Positions 54,846-64,000 of a DNA stretch of 64,000 nucleotides are shown here, one piece after another. The position numbers were made by a program, and so were the translations under genes. This DNA comes from Pseudomonas sp. GTDB taxonomy: Bacteria; Pseudomonadota; Gammaproteobacteria; Pseudomonadales; Pseudomonadaceae. The number at the start of each line of letters is the position of its first letter. Positions within the stretch are counted from its first letter, which is position 1. Below the pieces are notes generated by a model. That model did not search any database and had not been told where the DNA came from. It worked only from the letters and a program-made list of their open reading frames with translations. Where the stretch lies: the NCBI GenBank assembly GCA_007713455.1, contig VMRT01000010.1, forward strand, positions 124,001 to 188,000, written 5' to 3'.

Positions 54846-56081
54846 TCAGAACAGCACGCGGCTGCGGATGGTGCCGTTGACGTGCTGCAGCTTCTCCAGC
54901 GCCAGGTCGGAGTACTCCTTGTCCACGTCGATGACGACGTAACCGACCTTCTCGTTGGTCTGCAGGAACTGGCCGCAGATGTTGATGCCGTTGTCGGCGA
55001 AGACCTTGTTGATCTCGCTCATCACACCCGGAATGTTCTGGTGGATGTGCAGCAGGCGGTGCTTGCCCGGGTGCGACGGCAGGGCGACTTCCGGGAAGTT
55101 GACCGAGGACACCGAGGTGCCGTTGTCGCTGTACTTGACCAGCTTCTCGGCGACTTCCAGGCCGATGTTGGCCTGCGCTTCGGCGGTCGAACCGCCGATG
55201 TGCGGGGTCAGGATCACGCGATCCAGGCCACGCAGCGGGCTTTCGAATTCCTCGTCGTTGGACTTCGGCTCGACCGGGAACACGTCGATGGCGGCGCCGA
55301 TCAGGTGCTCGTCCTTGATCGCGGCGGCCAGGTGATCCAGCTCGACCACGGTACCGCGCGCTGCGTTGATCAGGATGGCGCCCTTCTTCATGGCGCGAAT
55401 TTCCTTCTCGCCAATCATCCACTGGGTGGACGGCAGCTCAGGTACGTGCAGGGAAACGATGTCGCACATGCCAAGCAGCTCGTACAGCGAGCCGATCTGG
55501 TTGGCGTTGCCCAGCGGCAGCTTGGTCACTACGTCGTAGAAATAGACCTGCATGCCCAGCGCTTCGGCCAGCACGGAGAGCTGGGTGCCGATGGAGCCGT
55601 AGCCGATGATGCCGAGTTTCTTGCCGCGGATTTCGAAGGAGTTGGCCGCCGACTTGATCCAGCCGCCGCGGTGGCAAGAGGCGTTTTTCTCCGGAATGCC
55701 GCGTAGCAGCAGAATGGCTTCGGCCAGCACCAGTTCAGCCACCGAACGGGTGTTCGAGTAGGGCGCGTTGAACACCGCGATGCCGCGCTCGCGGGCGGCA
55801 TTCAGGTTGACCTGGTTGGTACCGATGCAGAAGCAGCCGACGGCGATCAGTTTCTTGGCCGCGTCGAAGACCTCTTCGGTGAGTTGGGTGCGCGAGCGGA
55901 TGCCGATGAAATGGGCGTCGGCGATCTTCTCCTTCAGCTCCTCGGTGGACAGCGCGCCCTTGAGGTACTCGATGTTGGTGTAGCCGGCCGCCTTGAGGGT
56001 GTCGACGGCGTTCTGGTGCACGCCTTCGAGAAGAAGAAACTTGATCTTGCTCTTGTCGAGAGAGGTCTGGCTCATCTGCAT
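54846..56081 (-). CDS. serA: D-3-phosphoglycerate dehydrogenase SerA
   Basis: 411 residues, the size of E. coli SerA. It catalyses the first step of serine synthesis. NAD-binding GYGSIGTQLSVLAEALGM, catalytic Arg region INAARGTVVELDHL and His in LTPHIGGSTAEAQAN, and a C-terminal ACT domain (HQNIPGVMSEINKVFADNG) that gives serine feedback. Start ATG 56081 has TAAGG 5 bases upstream; ATG 56075 is possible. SerA can also reduce 2-oxoglutarate to D-2-hydroxyglutarate, and the enzyme that removes that product is encoded divergently. Confidence 0.95.
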   Translation of the reverse strand: MQMSQTSLDKSKIKFLLLEGVHQNAVDTLKAAGYTNIEYLKGALSTEELKEKIADAHFIGIRSRTQLTEEVFDAAKKLIAVGCFCIGTNQVNLNAARERGIAVFNAPYSNTRSVAELVLAEAILLLRGIPEKNASCHRGGWIKSAANSFEIRGKKLGIIGYGSIGTQLSVLAEALGMQVYFYDVVTKLPLGNANQIGSLYELLGMCDIVSLHVPELPSTQWMIGEKEIRAMKKGAILINAARGTVVELDHLAAAIKDEHLIGAAIDVFPVEPKSNDEEFESPLRGLDRVILTPHIGGSTAEAQANIGLEVAEKLVKYSDNGTSVSSVNFPEVALPSHPGKHRLLHIHQNIPGVMSEINKVFADNGINICGQFLQTNEKVGYVVIDVDKEYSDLALEKLQHVNGTIRSRVLF

Positions 56082-56274
56082 TAAAACCTTAAGGCCGAAG
56101 GATAGGACTGAAGTGTCCAGCGAAGGCTGGCCGACCCGTCATTAGCGGTGTCGGGAGTCTGCCGAGGCACGTTTCAAAGGGGTGCGTATGCTAGCATACG
56201 AGCCCCGCGAAACACCCCCACCCCTGTGCTGAAGCGTGTTCAGGGTGACCATGAATCGTATGAGAGTTCCCGTG

Positions 56275-57669
56275 ATGACCGACCCCGCCCTGATCGATGA
56301 GCTGAAAACCCTGGTCGAGCCCGGCAAAGTGCTGACCGACGCCGAATCGCTGAATGCCTACGGCAAGGACTGGACCAAGCATTTCGCTCCTGCGCCCTCG
56401 GCCATCGTCTTTCCCAAGAGCATCGAGCAGGTTCAGGCCATCGTGCGCTGGGCCAACGAGCGCAAGGTCGCGCTGGTGCCCTCGGGCGGTCGCACCGGGC
56501 TTTCCGCAGCGGCCGTGGCGGCCAATGGCGAGGTGGTGGTGTCGTTCGACTACATGAACCAGATTCTCGAATTCAATGAGATGGACCGCACCGCCGTCTG
56601 CCAGCCGGGCGTGGTCACTGCGCAGCTGCAGCAGTTCGCCGAGGACAAGGGTCTGTACTACCCGGTGGACTTCGCCTCCGCCGGCTCCAGCCAGATTGGC
56701 GGCAACATCGGCACCAACGCCGGTGGCATCAAGGTGATTCGCTACGGCATGACCCGCAACTGGGTCGCCGGCATGAAAGTGGTGACCGGCAAGGGCGACC
56801 TGCTCGAACTGAACAAGGACCTGATCAAGAACGCCACCGGCTACGACCTTCGCCAGCTGTTCATCGGCGCCGAGGGCACCCTGGGTTTCGTCGTCGAGGC
56901 CACCATGCGTCTGGAGCGCCAGCCGACCAACCTCACTGCGTTGGTGCTGGGCACCCCGGATTTCGATTCGATCATGCCGGTGCTGCACGCCTTCCAGGAC
57001 AAGCTTGACCTCACTGCCTTCGAGTTCTTCTCCGACAAGGCGCTGGCCAAGGTGCTCGGCCGTGGTGACGTGCCGGCGCCGTTCGAAACCGACTGCCCGT
57101 TCTATGCGCTGCTGGAATTCGAGGCCACCACCGAGGAGCGCGCCGATCAGGCGCTGGCGACCTTCGAGCATTGCGTCGAGCAGGGCTGGGTGCTCGATGG
57201 CGTGATGAGCCAGAGCGAGCAGCAGCTGCAGAACCTGTGGAAGCTGCGCGAGTACATCTCCGAGACCATCAGTCACTGGACGCCGTACAAGAACGACATC
57301 TCGGTGACCATCGCCAAGGTGCCGGCCTTCCTCAAGGAGATCGACGCCATCGTCGGCGAGCACTACCCGGACTTCGAGATCGTCTGGTTCGGCCACATCG
57401 GCGACGGCAACCTGCACCTGAACATCCTCAAGCCCGATGCGATGGACAAGGACGAGTTCTTCGGCAAGTGCGCCACGGTGAACAAGTGGGTGTTCGAAAC
57501 CGTACAGAAGTACAACGGCTCGATCTCCGCCGAACACGGCGTCGGCATGACCAAGCGCGACTATCTCGAATACAGCCGTTCGCCGGCGGAAATCGAGTAC
57601 ATGAAGGCAGTCAAGGCGGTGTTCGATCCGAACGGCATCATGAACCCCGGCAAGATCTTCGCGGCCTGA
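56275..57669 (+). CDS. d2hgdh: D-2-hydroxyglutarate dehydrogenase (FAD, GlcD-type)
   Basis: 464 residues from ATG 56275; longer starts at 56251 or GTG 56236 are less likely. FAD-binding PCMH domain with VPSGGRTGLSAAAVA, GGNIGTNAGGIKVIRYG and GAEGTLGFVVEATMRL. C-terminal FAD-oxidase domain with the metal/substrate motif GHIGDGNLHLNI and SAEHGVGMTKRDYL. Divergent from serA. In P. stutzeri D2HGDH is known to oxidise the D-2-hydroxyglutarate made by SerA, pulling the phosphoglycerate reaction forward. Gene position fits that coupling. Confidence 0.9.
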   Translation: MTDPALIDELKTLVEPGKVLTDAESLNAYGKDWTKHFAPAPSAIVFPKSIEQVQAIVRWANERKVALVPSGGRTGLSAAAVAANGEVVVSFDYMNQILEFNEMDRTAVCQPGVVTAQLQQFAEDKGLYYPVDFASAGSSQIGGNIGTNAGGIKVIRYGMTRNWVAGMKVVTGKGDLLELNKDLIKNATGYDLRQLFIGAEGTLGFVVEATMRLERQPTNLTALVLGTPDFDSIMPVLHAFQDKLDLTAFEFFSDKALAKVLGRGDVPAPFETDCPFYALLEFEATTEERADQALATFEHCVEQGWVLDGVMSQSEQQLQNLWKLREYISETISHWTPYKNDISVTIAKVPAFLKEIDAIVGEHYPDFEIVWFGHIGDGNLHLNILKPDAMDKDEFFGKCATVNKWVFETVQKYNGSISAEHGVGMTKRDYLEYSRSPAEIEYMKAVKAVFDPNGIMNPGKIFAA

Positions 57670-57696
57670 GTCGCCCACCGACCCAAGGAGTCATCG

Positions 57697-58362
57697 ATGA
57701 GCTACCAGCACCACTACACCGACGGCACGCCGATCCACTACCCGCTGGGCAAGGTGGTCTGCATCGGCCGCAACTACGCCGAGCACGCCAAGGAACTGAA
57801 CAACCCGGTGCCCACCGAGCCGCTGCTGTTCATCAAGGCCGGCAGCTGCACCGTGCCGCTGGAAGGCGGCTTCAGCATCCCGAGCGATCGTGGTGCGGTG
57901 CACTACGAAGCGGAAATCGCCGTGCTGATCGGCAAGCCGCTGTCGCGCAAGCCCAACGAGGAAGAGGTGCGCGATGCCATCTCCGGCTTCGCCCCGGCGC
58001 TGGATCTGACCCTGCGCGACGTGCAGGCCAGGCTCAAGGAAAAGGGTCACCCGTGGGAAATCGCCAAGAGCTTCGACGGCGCCTGCGTGCTGGCACCGTT
58101 CGTGCCGGGCGACGCGGTGGAGGATCTGGGCGACATCGGCATCCGCCTGAGCATCAACGGCGAAGTCCGCCAGGACGGCAACAGCAGCCAGATGCTCAAC
58201 GCCATCCTGCCGCTGCTGCAGCACATTGCCGGGCATTTCAGTCTGCAGCCGGGCGACGTGGTGCTGACCGGCACGCCGGCTGGCGTCGGCCCGCTCAACC
58301 AGGGCGATGAGCTGGTGCTGGAGCTGGTCGGCCTGTCCCGCTTCGAGAGCCGCGTGCTCTGA
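57697..58362 (+). CDS. Fumarylacetoacetate hydrolase family protein
   Basis: 221 residues: VCIGRNYAEHAKELNN, PLLFIKAGSCTVPLEGG, metal-binding HYEAEIAVLIGKPLS, KSFDGACVLAPFV and VLTGTPAGVGPLNQGDEL. It is the small FAHD-type hydrolase or oxaloacetate tautomerase/decarboxylase. It lies 27 bases after the D2HGDH gene with a AAGGAG site and is probably in its operon. The substrate is likely a 2-oxo acid; which one is not determined. Confidence 0.9.
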   Translation: MSYQHHYTDGTPIHYPLGKVVCIGRNYAEHAKELNNPVPTEPLLFIKAGSCTVPLEGGFSIPSDRGAVHYEAEIAVLIGKPLSRKPNEEEVRDAISGFAPALDLTLRDVQARLKEKGHPWEIAKSFDGACVLAPFVPGDAVEDLGDIGIRLSINGEVRQDGNSSQMLNAILPLLQHIAGHFSLQPGDVVLTGTPAGVGPLNQGDELVLELVGLSRFESRVL

Positions 58363-58457
58363 TCCATCGACGCGGCGGGATTCACCCGCCGCGTTTGCCG
58401 CTTCTTTGCGAACCGTTCTCGTGTTGTAATCCAGCACCCTCCGCTGGAACGCTTTCC

Positions 58458-59354
58458 ATGCCCGTTCGTTATTCCCGTTGGCGCCTGCTCGTGGCTGGCG
58501 TCCTGTTGCTGCTGTTCGTCGCGCTGCTCGTCGCAGGCCGCCTGCTGCACTGGGATGACCAGCTGCGGCTATACTGGGGCGAACGTTCGGTCACTGCCGA
58601 ACAGCGTGCTGCCGGCATCTGGCTGCCGGACTACGAATTGGCGCTGGAGACGACGCTGGCCGGGCTGGAAGACGAGGAAACCTCGGGGCTGACCTGGAAT
58701 CCGCTGAGCGGCACGCTGTTCACGGTCACCGGTGAGCAGCTGGTCGAGTTCAGCCCTGCTGGCGTGGTGCTACGCCGGATCGCGCTGAATGGCTTCGCCG
58801 ACCCGGAAGCGGTGGAAGCGCTGAGTGATGGCCGTCTGGCAATCGTCGACGAGCGTCGCCGGCTGGTGGCGGTGTTCCATCTGCAGCCGGACGTGGAAAC
58901 CCTGGAGCTGGACGACTTGGCCAGCTACGACCTTGGCTTCGCCGATGCCGGCAACAAGGGCTTCGAGGGACTGGCCTGGAACCCGCGTACGCAGCGCCTG
59001 CTGCTGGCCAAGGAACGTGACCCGCAGGGCTTGTTCGAGCTGCCATTTCCGGGTGAGGACGGCGCGCCCGGCGCACTGCAGGCACTGTCCAGCCAACCGC
59101 TGCTGGTACGCGACATTTCCTCTGTCGCCATCGACCCGCGCAGCGGCCATACGCTGATGCTTTCCGACGAGTCGCGGCTGCTGGTGGAGCTGGACCTGCA
59201 GGGCAAGCCGCGCAGCTTCATCAGCCTGTTCGGCGGACTCAATGGGTTGGTACACGGGATCGAGCAGGCCGAAGGTGTGGCGATGGATGGCGAAGGCAAC
59301 ATCTACGTGGTCGGCGAGCCCAACCGCTTCTACGTATTCAGCCGCAGGCGCTGA
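58458..59354 (+). CDS. SdiA-regulated domain protein 1 (YjiK-like)
   Basis: 298 residues from ATG 58458. N-terminal membrane anchor or signal (LLVAGVLLLLFVALLVAGRL), then a six-blade beta-propeller of the SdiA-regulated family: ETSGLTWNPLSGTLFTVTGE, GFADPEAVEALSDGRLAIV, NKGFEGLAWNPRTQRLLLAK, HTLMLSDESRLLVELDLQGK and AEGVAMDGEGNIYVVGEPN. Likely periplasmic and membrane-bound. Function unknown. A paralogue follows directly. Confidence 0.88.
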   Translation: MPVRYSRWRLLVAGVLLLLFVALLVAGRLLHWDDQLRLYWGERSVTAEQRAAGIWLPDYELALETTLAGLEDEETSGLTWNPLSGTLFTVTGEQLVEFSPAGVVLRRIALNGFADPEAVEALSDGRLAIVDERRRLVAVFHLQPDVETLELDDLASYDLGFADAGNKGFEGLAWNPRTQRLLLAKERDPQGLFELPFPGEDGAPGALQALSSQPLLVRDISSVAIDPRSGHTLMLSDESRLLVELDLQGKPRSFISLFGGLNGLVHGIEQAEGVAMDGEGNIYVVGEPNRFYVFSRRR

Positions 59355-59426
59355 ACGGCCGCATTAAGCTTGGTGTAAGCCTCACTGAAGACAATCGCTG
59401 CCCCAATCCAGGTGAAAGTGGGCCTT

Positions 59427-60323
59427 ATGCGTGCGTTGAAAAGGATCTTGGCGGGGTTGCTGACCGTGGCCCTGCTGCTGGTGCTTGCCGCCGGCGTTCA
59501 TTACCGGTTGTTCGAGCGTGGCTGGTTCCATCTCAACCAGTGGCATCGCGGCGAACCGGCGGAGGACGCCTCATTGTGGCTGCCGGATTACCAGGCGACG
59601 ATCCAGTGCAAGGTGGTCCGTGGCATTGAGGACGATCTCTCGGCGCTGACTTTCGACCCGGATCGCAACAGTCTGATCGCCGTCACCAATGGCAGTCCAC
59701 ACCTGCTCGAACTCGGCCTGGAGGGCGATCTGCTGCGCGCGATCCCGCTCGTTGGCTTCGGCGACCCGGAGGCTGTCGAGTACATCTCTGCCGGCGTGTA
59801 TGTGATCAGCGACGAGCGCCGGCAGCGCCTGTTTCGGGTCGAAGTCGACGAGCAGACGACCATTATCGATGCCACGCACGCCTCACAGCTTTCGCTGGGC
59901 ATCGACCTCAACGGCAACAAGGGCTTCGAGGGCCTCGCGTACGATACGGCCGGCGGACGCCTGTTCGTCGCTAAAGAGCGCAACCCGGTCAAGATTTATG
60001 AAATCGCGGGCTTTCCCTATTCTGCCGAAACGCCAGCAGTACATATCAATGAACACGAAGCCAGACTGTTCGTGCGTGATCTGTCCAGTTTGCAGTTCGA
60101 TGAGCGGAGCGGGCATCTGCTGGCGCTGTCGGATGAGTCGCGGCTTGTGGTCGAACTGGATGGCAGCGGGCAGCCGCTCAGCAGCCTGGCGCTGGATGCC
60201 GGCAAGCATGGGCTGGAACAGGATGTGCCGCAGGCGGAAGGCATTGCGATGGGGCCGGACGGCACGCTGTATGTCGTCAGCGAGCCGAACCTGTTCTACG
60301 TCTTCAGCAAACAGGCCAGGTGA
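59427..60323 (+). CDS. SdiA-regulated domain protein 2 (tandem paralogue)
   Basis: 298 residues from ATG 59427 (GTG 59412 is an alternative). Same layout as its neighbour: membrane anchor (ILAGLLTVALLLVLAAGVHY), WLPDYQATIQCKVVRGIEDD, GFGDPEAVEYISAGVYVISD, NKGFEGLAYDTAGGRLFVAK and AEGIAMGPDGTLYVVSEPN. The two proteins are diverged over most of their length, so the duplication is old. Function unknown. Confidence 0.86.
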   Translation: MRALKRILAGLLTVALLLVLAAGVHYRLFERGWFHLNQWHRGEPAEDASLWLPDYQATIQCKVVRGIEDDLSALTFDPDRNSLIAVTNGSPHLLELGLEGDLLRAIPLVGFGDPEAVEYISAGVYVISDERRQRLFRVEVDEQTTIIDATHASQLSLGIDLNGNKGFEGLAYDTAGGRLFVAKERNPVKIYEIAGFPYSAETPAVHINEHEARLFVRDLSSLQFDERSGHLLALSDESRLVVELDGSGQPLSSLALDAGKHGLEQDVPQAEGIAMGPDGTLYVVSEPNLFYVFSKQAR

Positions 60324-60358
60324 TCGGTTACCGCCTCGATCACCGGCTTTGAAGGCGG

Positions 60359-60703
60359 TCAGGCGGTCGACGCGCTTTCGTCCTGCAGGGCGGCATTCGG
60401 TGCGTGGCGTAGTACCGAGTCGCAACCCTGCTCGGCACTGTGCAGGCTGGCGTACATCTGACTCTGGCCGATGACCTGCCCGTTGGTTGCCTTGAGCACG
60501 AAAAAGTACTTGCCGTTGCTCGACTCCTTGACCTCGAACGCACCTTCGCGCACCGCGTTCTTGCGCACCGAATCGATGCCGTTGAGCGCCGAGGCATGGG
60601 CCTTGTACTGCTCGCTGGACAGGATGACCTGACCGTTGCCGGCCAGAAGATTGAAATGGAACTGGCCGCTGCTGGATTTCTTCAACTGGAATTTGCCGGA
60701 CAT
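60359..60703 (-). CDS. YegP-like DUF1508 protein
   Basis: 114 residues made of two DUF1508 repeats: GKFQLKKSSSGQFHFNLLAG ... ALNGIDSVRKNA and GAFEVKESSNGKYFFVLKAT ... SAEQGCDSVLRHA. Cytoplasmic, no catalytic residues evident, function unknown. Behind AGGAGG at ATG 60703. Confidence 0.9.
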   Translation of the reverse strand: MSGKFQLKKSSSGQFHFNLLAGNGQVILSSEQYKAHASALNGIDSVRKNAVREGAFEVKESSNGKYFFVLKATNGQVIGQSQMYASLHSAEQGCDSVLRHAPNAALQDESASTA

Positions 60704-60802
60704 GGCGACACCTCCTGTGATGAGCTGCGGCGGACTCGTCGCAGCGCACCTAAAGCGTAGTCGCCAGTTCGGCGTCGCGCCGTTGCGCTTCGCCGCGGCG
60801 GA

Positions 60803-61474
60803 TCAGCGCTTAAGTGTCTGCACGCCGTCCTTGGTGCCGAGCAGTAGCAAATCCGCCGGGCGCATGGCGAACAGGCCGTTGCAGACCACGCCGACGATGT
60901 CGTTGATCTTGCCTTCCAGTTCCGGCGCGAAGCCGATCATCAGGTTGTGCACGTCGAGGATGACGTTGCCGTTGTCGGTGACCACGCCGTCGCGGTAGAC
61001 CGGGTCGCCGCCGAGCTTGACCAGCTCGCGGGCAACATGACTGCGCGCCATCGGGATGACTTCCACCGGCAGCGGGAAGGCGCCCAGCTGCTCGACCAGC
61101 TTGCTGCCGTCGGCGATGCAGATGAAGGTCTTGGCTACCGCGGCGACGATCTTCTCGCGGGTCAGGGCGGCGCCACCGCCCTTGATCAGCTCCAAGTGCT
61201 TGTTCGCCTCATCGGCGCCGTCGACATAGAACTCCAGTTCGCTCACCGAGTTCAGGTCGTAGACCGGGATGCCGTGCTGCTTCAGGCGCTCGGCGGTGGC
61301 TTCGGAGCTGGCCACGGCGCCGTCGAAGAAGCCCTTGTGCTTGGCCAGCAGGTCGATGAAGAAGTTGGCGGTGGAGCCAGTGCCGACGCCAATGATGCTG
61401 CGATCGCTGAGGTGCGGGACGATATGGTCGACGGCGGCCTGGGCGACGGCCTGCTTGAGCTGATCCTGGGTCAT
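60803..61474 (-). CDS. rpiA: Ribose-5-phosphate isomerase A
   Basis: 223 residues from ATG 61474. Interconverts ribose 5-phosphate and ribulose 5-phosphate in the pentose phosphate pathway. Motifs [50 protein letters not shown] and [10 protein letters not shown] are all present. The long in-frame extension to 61612 would overlap ilvA and is rejected. Divergent from ilvA. Confidence 0.96.
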   Translation of the reverse strand: MTQDQLKQAVAQAAVDHIVPHLSDRSIIGVGTGSTANFFIDLLAKHKGFFDGAVASSEATAERLKQHGIPVYDLNSVSELEFYVDGADEANKHLELIKGGGAALTREKIVAAVAKTFICIADGSKLVEQLGAFPLPVEVIPMARSHVARELVKLGGDPVYRDGVVTDNGNVILDVHNLMIGFAPELEGKINDIVGVVCNGLFAMRPADLLLLGTKDGVQTLKR

Positions 61475-61632
61475 GGCGGGAATCCGGGCGGGAAAGACGA
61501 AGGCTCGGATTATAGCCCTCTGCCGGCGGCGGGTCTTGTCATGCCGAAGCCGTGGTGGATTGCCGGTGGTCGCCGAGGGCGTGCGGGGGGTAGACTCCTC
61601 GTTCCCTCGCAATGCCTGCCAAGACAGCCAGA

Positions 61633-63147
61633 ATGCTCGAACATTACGTCAAGAAGATCCTCACTTCCCGCGTCTACGACGTCGCCATCGAAACCCCGCT
61701 GCAGCCAGCCCGCCAGCTTTCCGAGCGAATCGGCAACCAGATTCTGCTCAAGCGCGAGGATCTGCAGCCGGTGTTCTCCTTCAAGGTCCGCGGCGCCTAC
61801 AACAAGCTGGCGCAGCTGTCCGCCGAGGAGCTGGCGCGTGGCGTGGTCACGGCATCGGCTGGCAATCACGCCCAGGGCGTTGCGCTGGCGGCCAAGCAGC
61901 TGGGGATCAAGGCCACCATCGTCATGCCGCGAACCACGCCGGAGCTGAAGGTCCAGGGTGTACGCGCCCGCGGTGGCAAGGTGGTGCTGCATGGCGATGC
62001 CTTCCCCGAGGCGCTGGCCTACTCGCTGAAGCTGGTGGAAGAGAAGGGCTACGTCTATATCCACCCCTATGACGATCCCGATGTGATCGCCGGGCAGGGT
62101 ACCGTGGCGATGGAGATCCTCCGTCAGCATCAGGGGCCGATCGACGCGATCTTCGTTCCGGTGGGCGGCGGCGGCCTGGTGGCGGGCATCGCCGCCTACG
62201 TGAAATATCTCTATCCAGAGACCAAGGTGATCGGTGTCGAGCCGGACGACTCCAATTGTCTGCAGGCCGCAATGGCCGCCGGCGAGCGCGTGGTGCTGGA
62301 GCAGGTCGGGCTGTTCGCCGACGGCGTGGCGGTGGCGCAGATCGGTCAGCACACCTTCGAGCTCTGCAAGGATCATGTCGACGAAGTGATCACCGTCAGT
62401 ACCGACGAGATCTGCGCGGCGATCAAGGATATCTACGACGATACCCGCTCGATCACCGAGCCGGCAGGTGCGCTGGCGGTGGCCGGGATCAAGAAATACG
62501 TCGAGCGCGAAGGCATCAGCGGCCAGGTGCTGGTGGGCATCGACTCCGGCGCCAACGTCAATTTCGACCGCCTGCGCCACGTCGCCGAGCGCGCCGAGCT
62601 GGGCGAGAAGCGCGAGGCGATCATCGCCGTCACCATCCCCGAGCAGCCGGGCAGCTTCAAGGCCTTCTGCGAGGCGATCGGCAAACGCCAGATCACCGAG
62701 TTCAACTACCGTTTCCACACCGACCGCGAGGCGCACATCTTCGTCGGCGTGCAGACGCACCCGGAGAACGACCCGCGTGCGGCGCTCGTGCAGGGGCTGC
62801 GCGACAAGGGCTTTCCGGTGCTCGACCTCACGGATAACGAGCTCGCCAAGCTGCACACGCGGCACATGGTCGGTGGCCACGCCGCCGGCGTCAGCAACGA
62901 GATGGTGCTGCGCTTCGAGTTTCCCGAGCGGCCGGGTGCGCTGTTCAACTTTCTCAACAAGCTCGGCGGGCGCTGGAACATCTCGATGTTTCACTACCGT
63001 AACCACGGCGCGGCTGATGGCCGAGTGGTGGCGGGGCTGCAGGTGCCCGCCGATGAGCGCCATCTGCTGCCGGCTGCGCTGGACAAGATCGGCTATCGCT
63101 ATTGGGATGAGAGCGAGAACCCGGCCTACAAGCTGTTTCTCGGCTAA
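61633..63147 (+). CDS. ilvA: Biosynthetic threonine deaminase IlvA
   Basis: 504 residues from ATG 61633 ([20 protein letters not shown]); an ATG seven codons upstream is less likely. PLP enzyme converting threonine to 2-oxobutyrate for isoleucine. PLP Lys lies in [19 protein letters not shown], the phosphate loop in [16 protein letters not shown]. Two C-terminal ACT-like regulatory repeats ([20 protein letters not shown] and [20 protein letters not shown]) bind isoleucine/valine, so this is the allosteric anabolic form. Confidence 0.96.
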   Translation: MLEHYVKKILTSRVYDVAIETPLQPARQLSERIGNQILLKREDLQPVFSFKVRGAYNKLAQLSAEELARGVVTASAGNHAQGVALAAKQLGIKATIVMPRTTPELKVQGVRARGGKVVLHGDAFPEALAYSLKLVEEKGYVYIHPYDDPDVIAGQGTVAMEILRQHQGPIDAIFVPVGGGGLVAGIAAYVKYLYPETKVIGVEPDDSNCLQAAMAAGERVVLEQVGLFADGVAVAQIGQHTFELCKDHVDEVITVSTDEICAAIKDIYDDTRSITEPAGALAVAGIKKYVEREGISGQVLVGIDSGANVNFDRLRHVAERAELGEKREAIIAVTIPEQPGSFKAFCEAIGKRQITEFNYRFHTDREAHIFVGVQTHPENDPRAALVQGLRDKGFPVLDLTDNELAKLHTRHMVGGHAAGVSNEMVLRFEFPERPGALFNFLNKLGGRWNISMFHYRNHGAADGRVVAGLQVPADERHLLPAALDKIGYRYWDESENPAYKLFLG

Positions 63148-63167
63148 GCGAACCTAAAGGAAGGCAA

Positions 63168-63596
63168 ATGGACCACTACCTCACCCTCAGAATCATTCAT
63201 GGCGCGACGGCGGTGCTGTTGTTGCTGGGTGTCATCGTGCATCTACTGATGCTGTGGAAGGCCGGCCGCGGTGGCGATCAGGCCGTGCTACAACGCAAGC
63301 TGCAGCGCACCCGCCGACTGTCCTTGCCGCTGCTGGCCGTGATCGGCCTGTCGCTGCCGGTGACCGGCTGGTGGCTGACGCATTTGGCCGGGTGGCCGCT
63401 GGGCCAGTTCTGGCTGCTGGCCAGCTCCGTGCTGTTCCTCGTGCTGATCCCGCTGGTCCTGCTGCTGGCCGGGCGTCTTGCCGCCTGGCAGGCGCCGGGC
63501 AACGCCACTGCGGCGCGTAACGCCGGCATCTATGCTGTGCTGGTGCTGGTCGTGCTGATTGCCATCACCGCCCTGATGGGCGCCAAGCCGGTCTGA
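63168..63596 (+). CDS. Small integral membrane protein (DUF2269-like)
   Basis: 142 residues with four hydrophobic helices: IIHGATAVLLLLGVIVHLLM, LSLPLLAVIGLSLPVTGWWL, FWLLASSVLFLVLIPLVLLL and AGIYAVLVLVVLIAITALMG. The HGATAVLLLLG start resembles DUF2269 proteins. Function unknown. It follows ilvA by 20 bases and may be cotranscribed. Behind AAAGGAAGG. Confidence 0.75.
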   Translation: MDHYLTLRIIHGATAVLLLLGVIVHLLMLWKAGRGGDQAVLQRKLQRTRRLSLPLLAVIGLSLPVTGWWLTHLAGWPLGQFWLLASSVLFLVLIPLVLLLAGRLAAWQAPGNATAARNAGIYAVLVLVVLIAITALMGAKPV

Positions 63597-63629
63597 TTCG
63601 ACCGGCTCGGGCATGAGTGCTGCGCTGGC

Positions 63630-64000
63630 TCAGCGCAGCGAGATGATCTGCCAGCCACGTTCGGTGGCGAAGTCGCGCAGCAGCGGGTCCGGGTCCACCG
63701 CCACTGGGTGAGGGACGCGCTGCAGCAGCGGCAGGTCGTTGCGTGAGTCGCTGTAGAAATAGGCGTCTTCGAGAGTCTGCTCGGTTTCCGCCAGCCAGCG
63801 CTCGATGCGCTGGACCTTGCCTTCCTGGAAGCAGGGGATGTCGGTCAGACGGCCGGTGTAGCGCCCGTCACGCATCTCGCATTCGGTCGCCAGCAGGGTA
63901 TCGACGCCCAGGCGTGCAGCGATCGGCCCGGTGATGAAGCGATTGGTGGCGGTGATGATCACTACCTTGTCGCCCGCCTCCAGATGCTGGCGTAGCAGGG
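63630..64000 (-). CDS. HAD-IB family phosphatase (SerB-like), 3' part, cut by window end
   Basis: Only the C-terminal about 122 residues are in the window; the frame is open to base 64000. HAD motif II in [20 protein letters not shown], then [20 protein letters not shown], motif III Lys in [14 protein letters not shown] and motif IV in [16 protein letters not shown]. The family is the phosphoserine-phosphatase-like subfamily IB hydrolases. Substrate unknown. Confidence 0.85.
   Translation of the reverse strand, partial: LLRQHLEAGDKVVIITATNRFITGPIAARLGVDTLLATECEMRDGRYTGRLTDIPCFQEGKVQRIERWLAETEQTLEDAYFYSDSRNDLPLLQRVPHPVAVDPDPLLRDFATERGWQIISLR

Overview
This is GC-rich gammaproteobacterial chromosome, most like the Pseudomonas / Stutzerimonas (P. 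stutzeri) group. The evidence is an oprH-phoP-phoQ operon with a recognisable OprH, serA divergent from a D-2-hydroxyglutarate dehydrogenase gene, rpiA divergent from ilvA, and thiI followed by typA. Most of the window is core metabolism, transport and signalling. I see no tRNA, rRNA, CRISPR array or transposase.

Layout. 1-3110: 3' part of thiI, then typA and its terminator. 3110-9212: an accessory block bracketed by typA and a decayed second copy of typA with its own copy of the terminator. It carries an MFS transporter relic and a four-gene minus-strand operon (WYL regulator, SUKH-like protein, HNH-like membrane protein, coiled-coil membrane-anchored protein). This operon is the best candidate for an undescribed (defence- or toxin-like) system here. 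9213-15125: a methyl-accepting chemotaxis protein behind a large composite palindrome, then a 2-hydroxycarboxylate transporter divergent from a CitA/CitB-type two-component system whose sensor gene has an in-frame amber codon. 15122-21412: an iron-uptake cluster (TonB receptor, DUF2218 protein, esterase) with a Fur-like box and a divergent PchR-like AraC regulator, plus DUF2147 and serine-hydrolase genes.

21524-37880: a diguanylate cyclase between two paralogous periplasmic binding-protein genes (the first frameshifted), an alpha/beta hydrolase, a DUF4168 protein, a two-component system with a sigma-54 activator, a YehS homologue, a PQQ-type sugar dehydrogenase with a cytochrome c, a DUF1028 hydrolase, a polyamine-type binding protein overlapping a GGDEF-EAL gene (NspS-MbaA-like), a phosphoribosyltransferase and a hydrolase. 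38040-44831: an eight-gene, fully overlapping Mrp/Mnh-like cation/proton antiporter operon with three large proton-channel subunits.

44841-50862: a SnoaL-like remnant, oprH-phoP-phoQ with an array of GTTCAG repeats upstream, and a curli locus (csgD, csgB, csgA, csgH-like). 51053-64000: an OPT-family transporter, an AI-2E family permease, small secreted proteins, serA / D2HGDH / FAH-family hydrolase, two tandem SdiA-regulated-domain proteins, a YegP homologue, rpiA, ilvA, a small membrane protein and the 3' part of a HAD phosphatase gene cut by the window end. All functional calls come from reading protein sequences and context. No database search was run.
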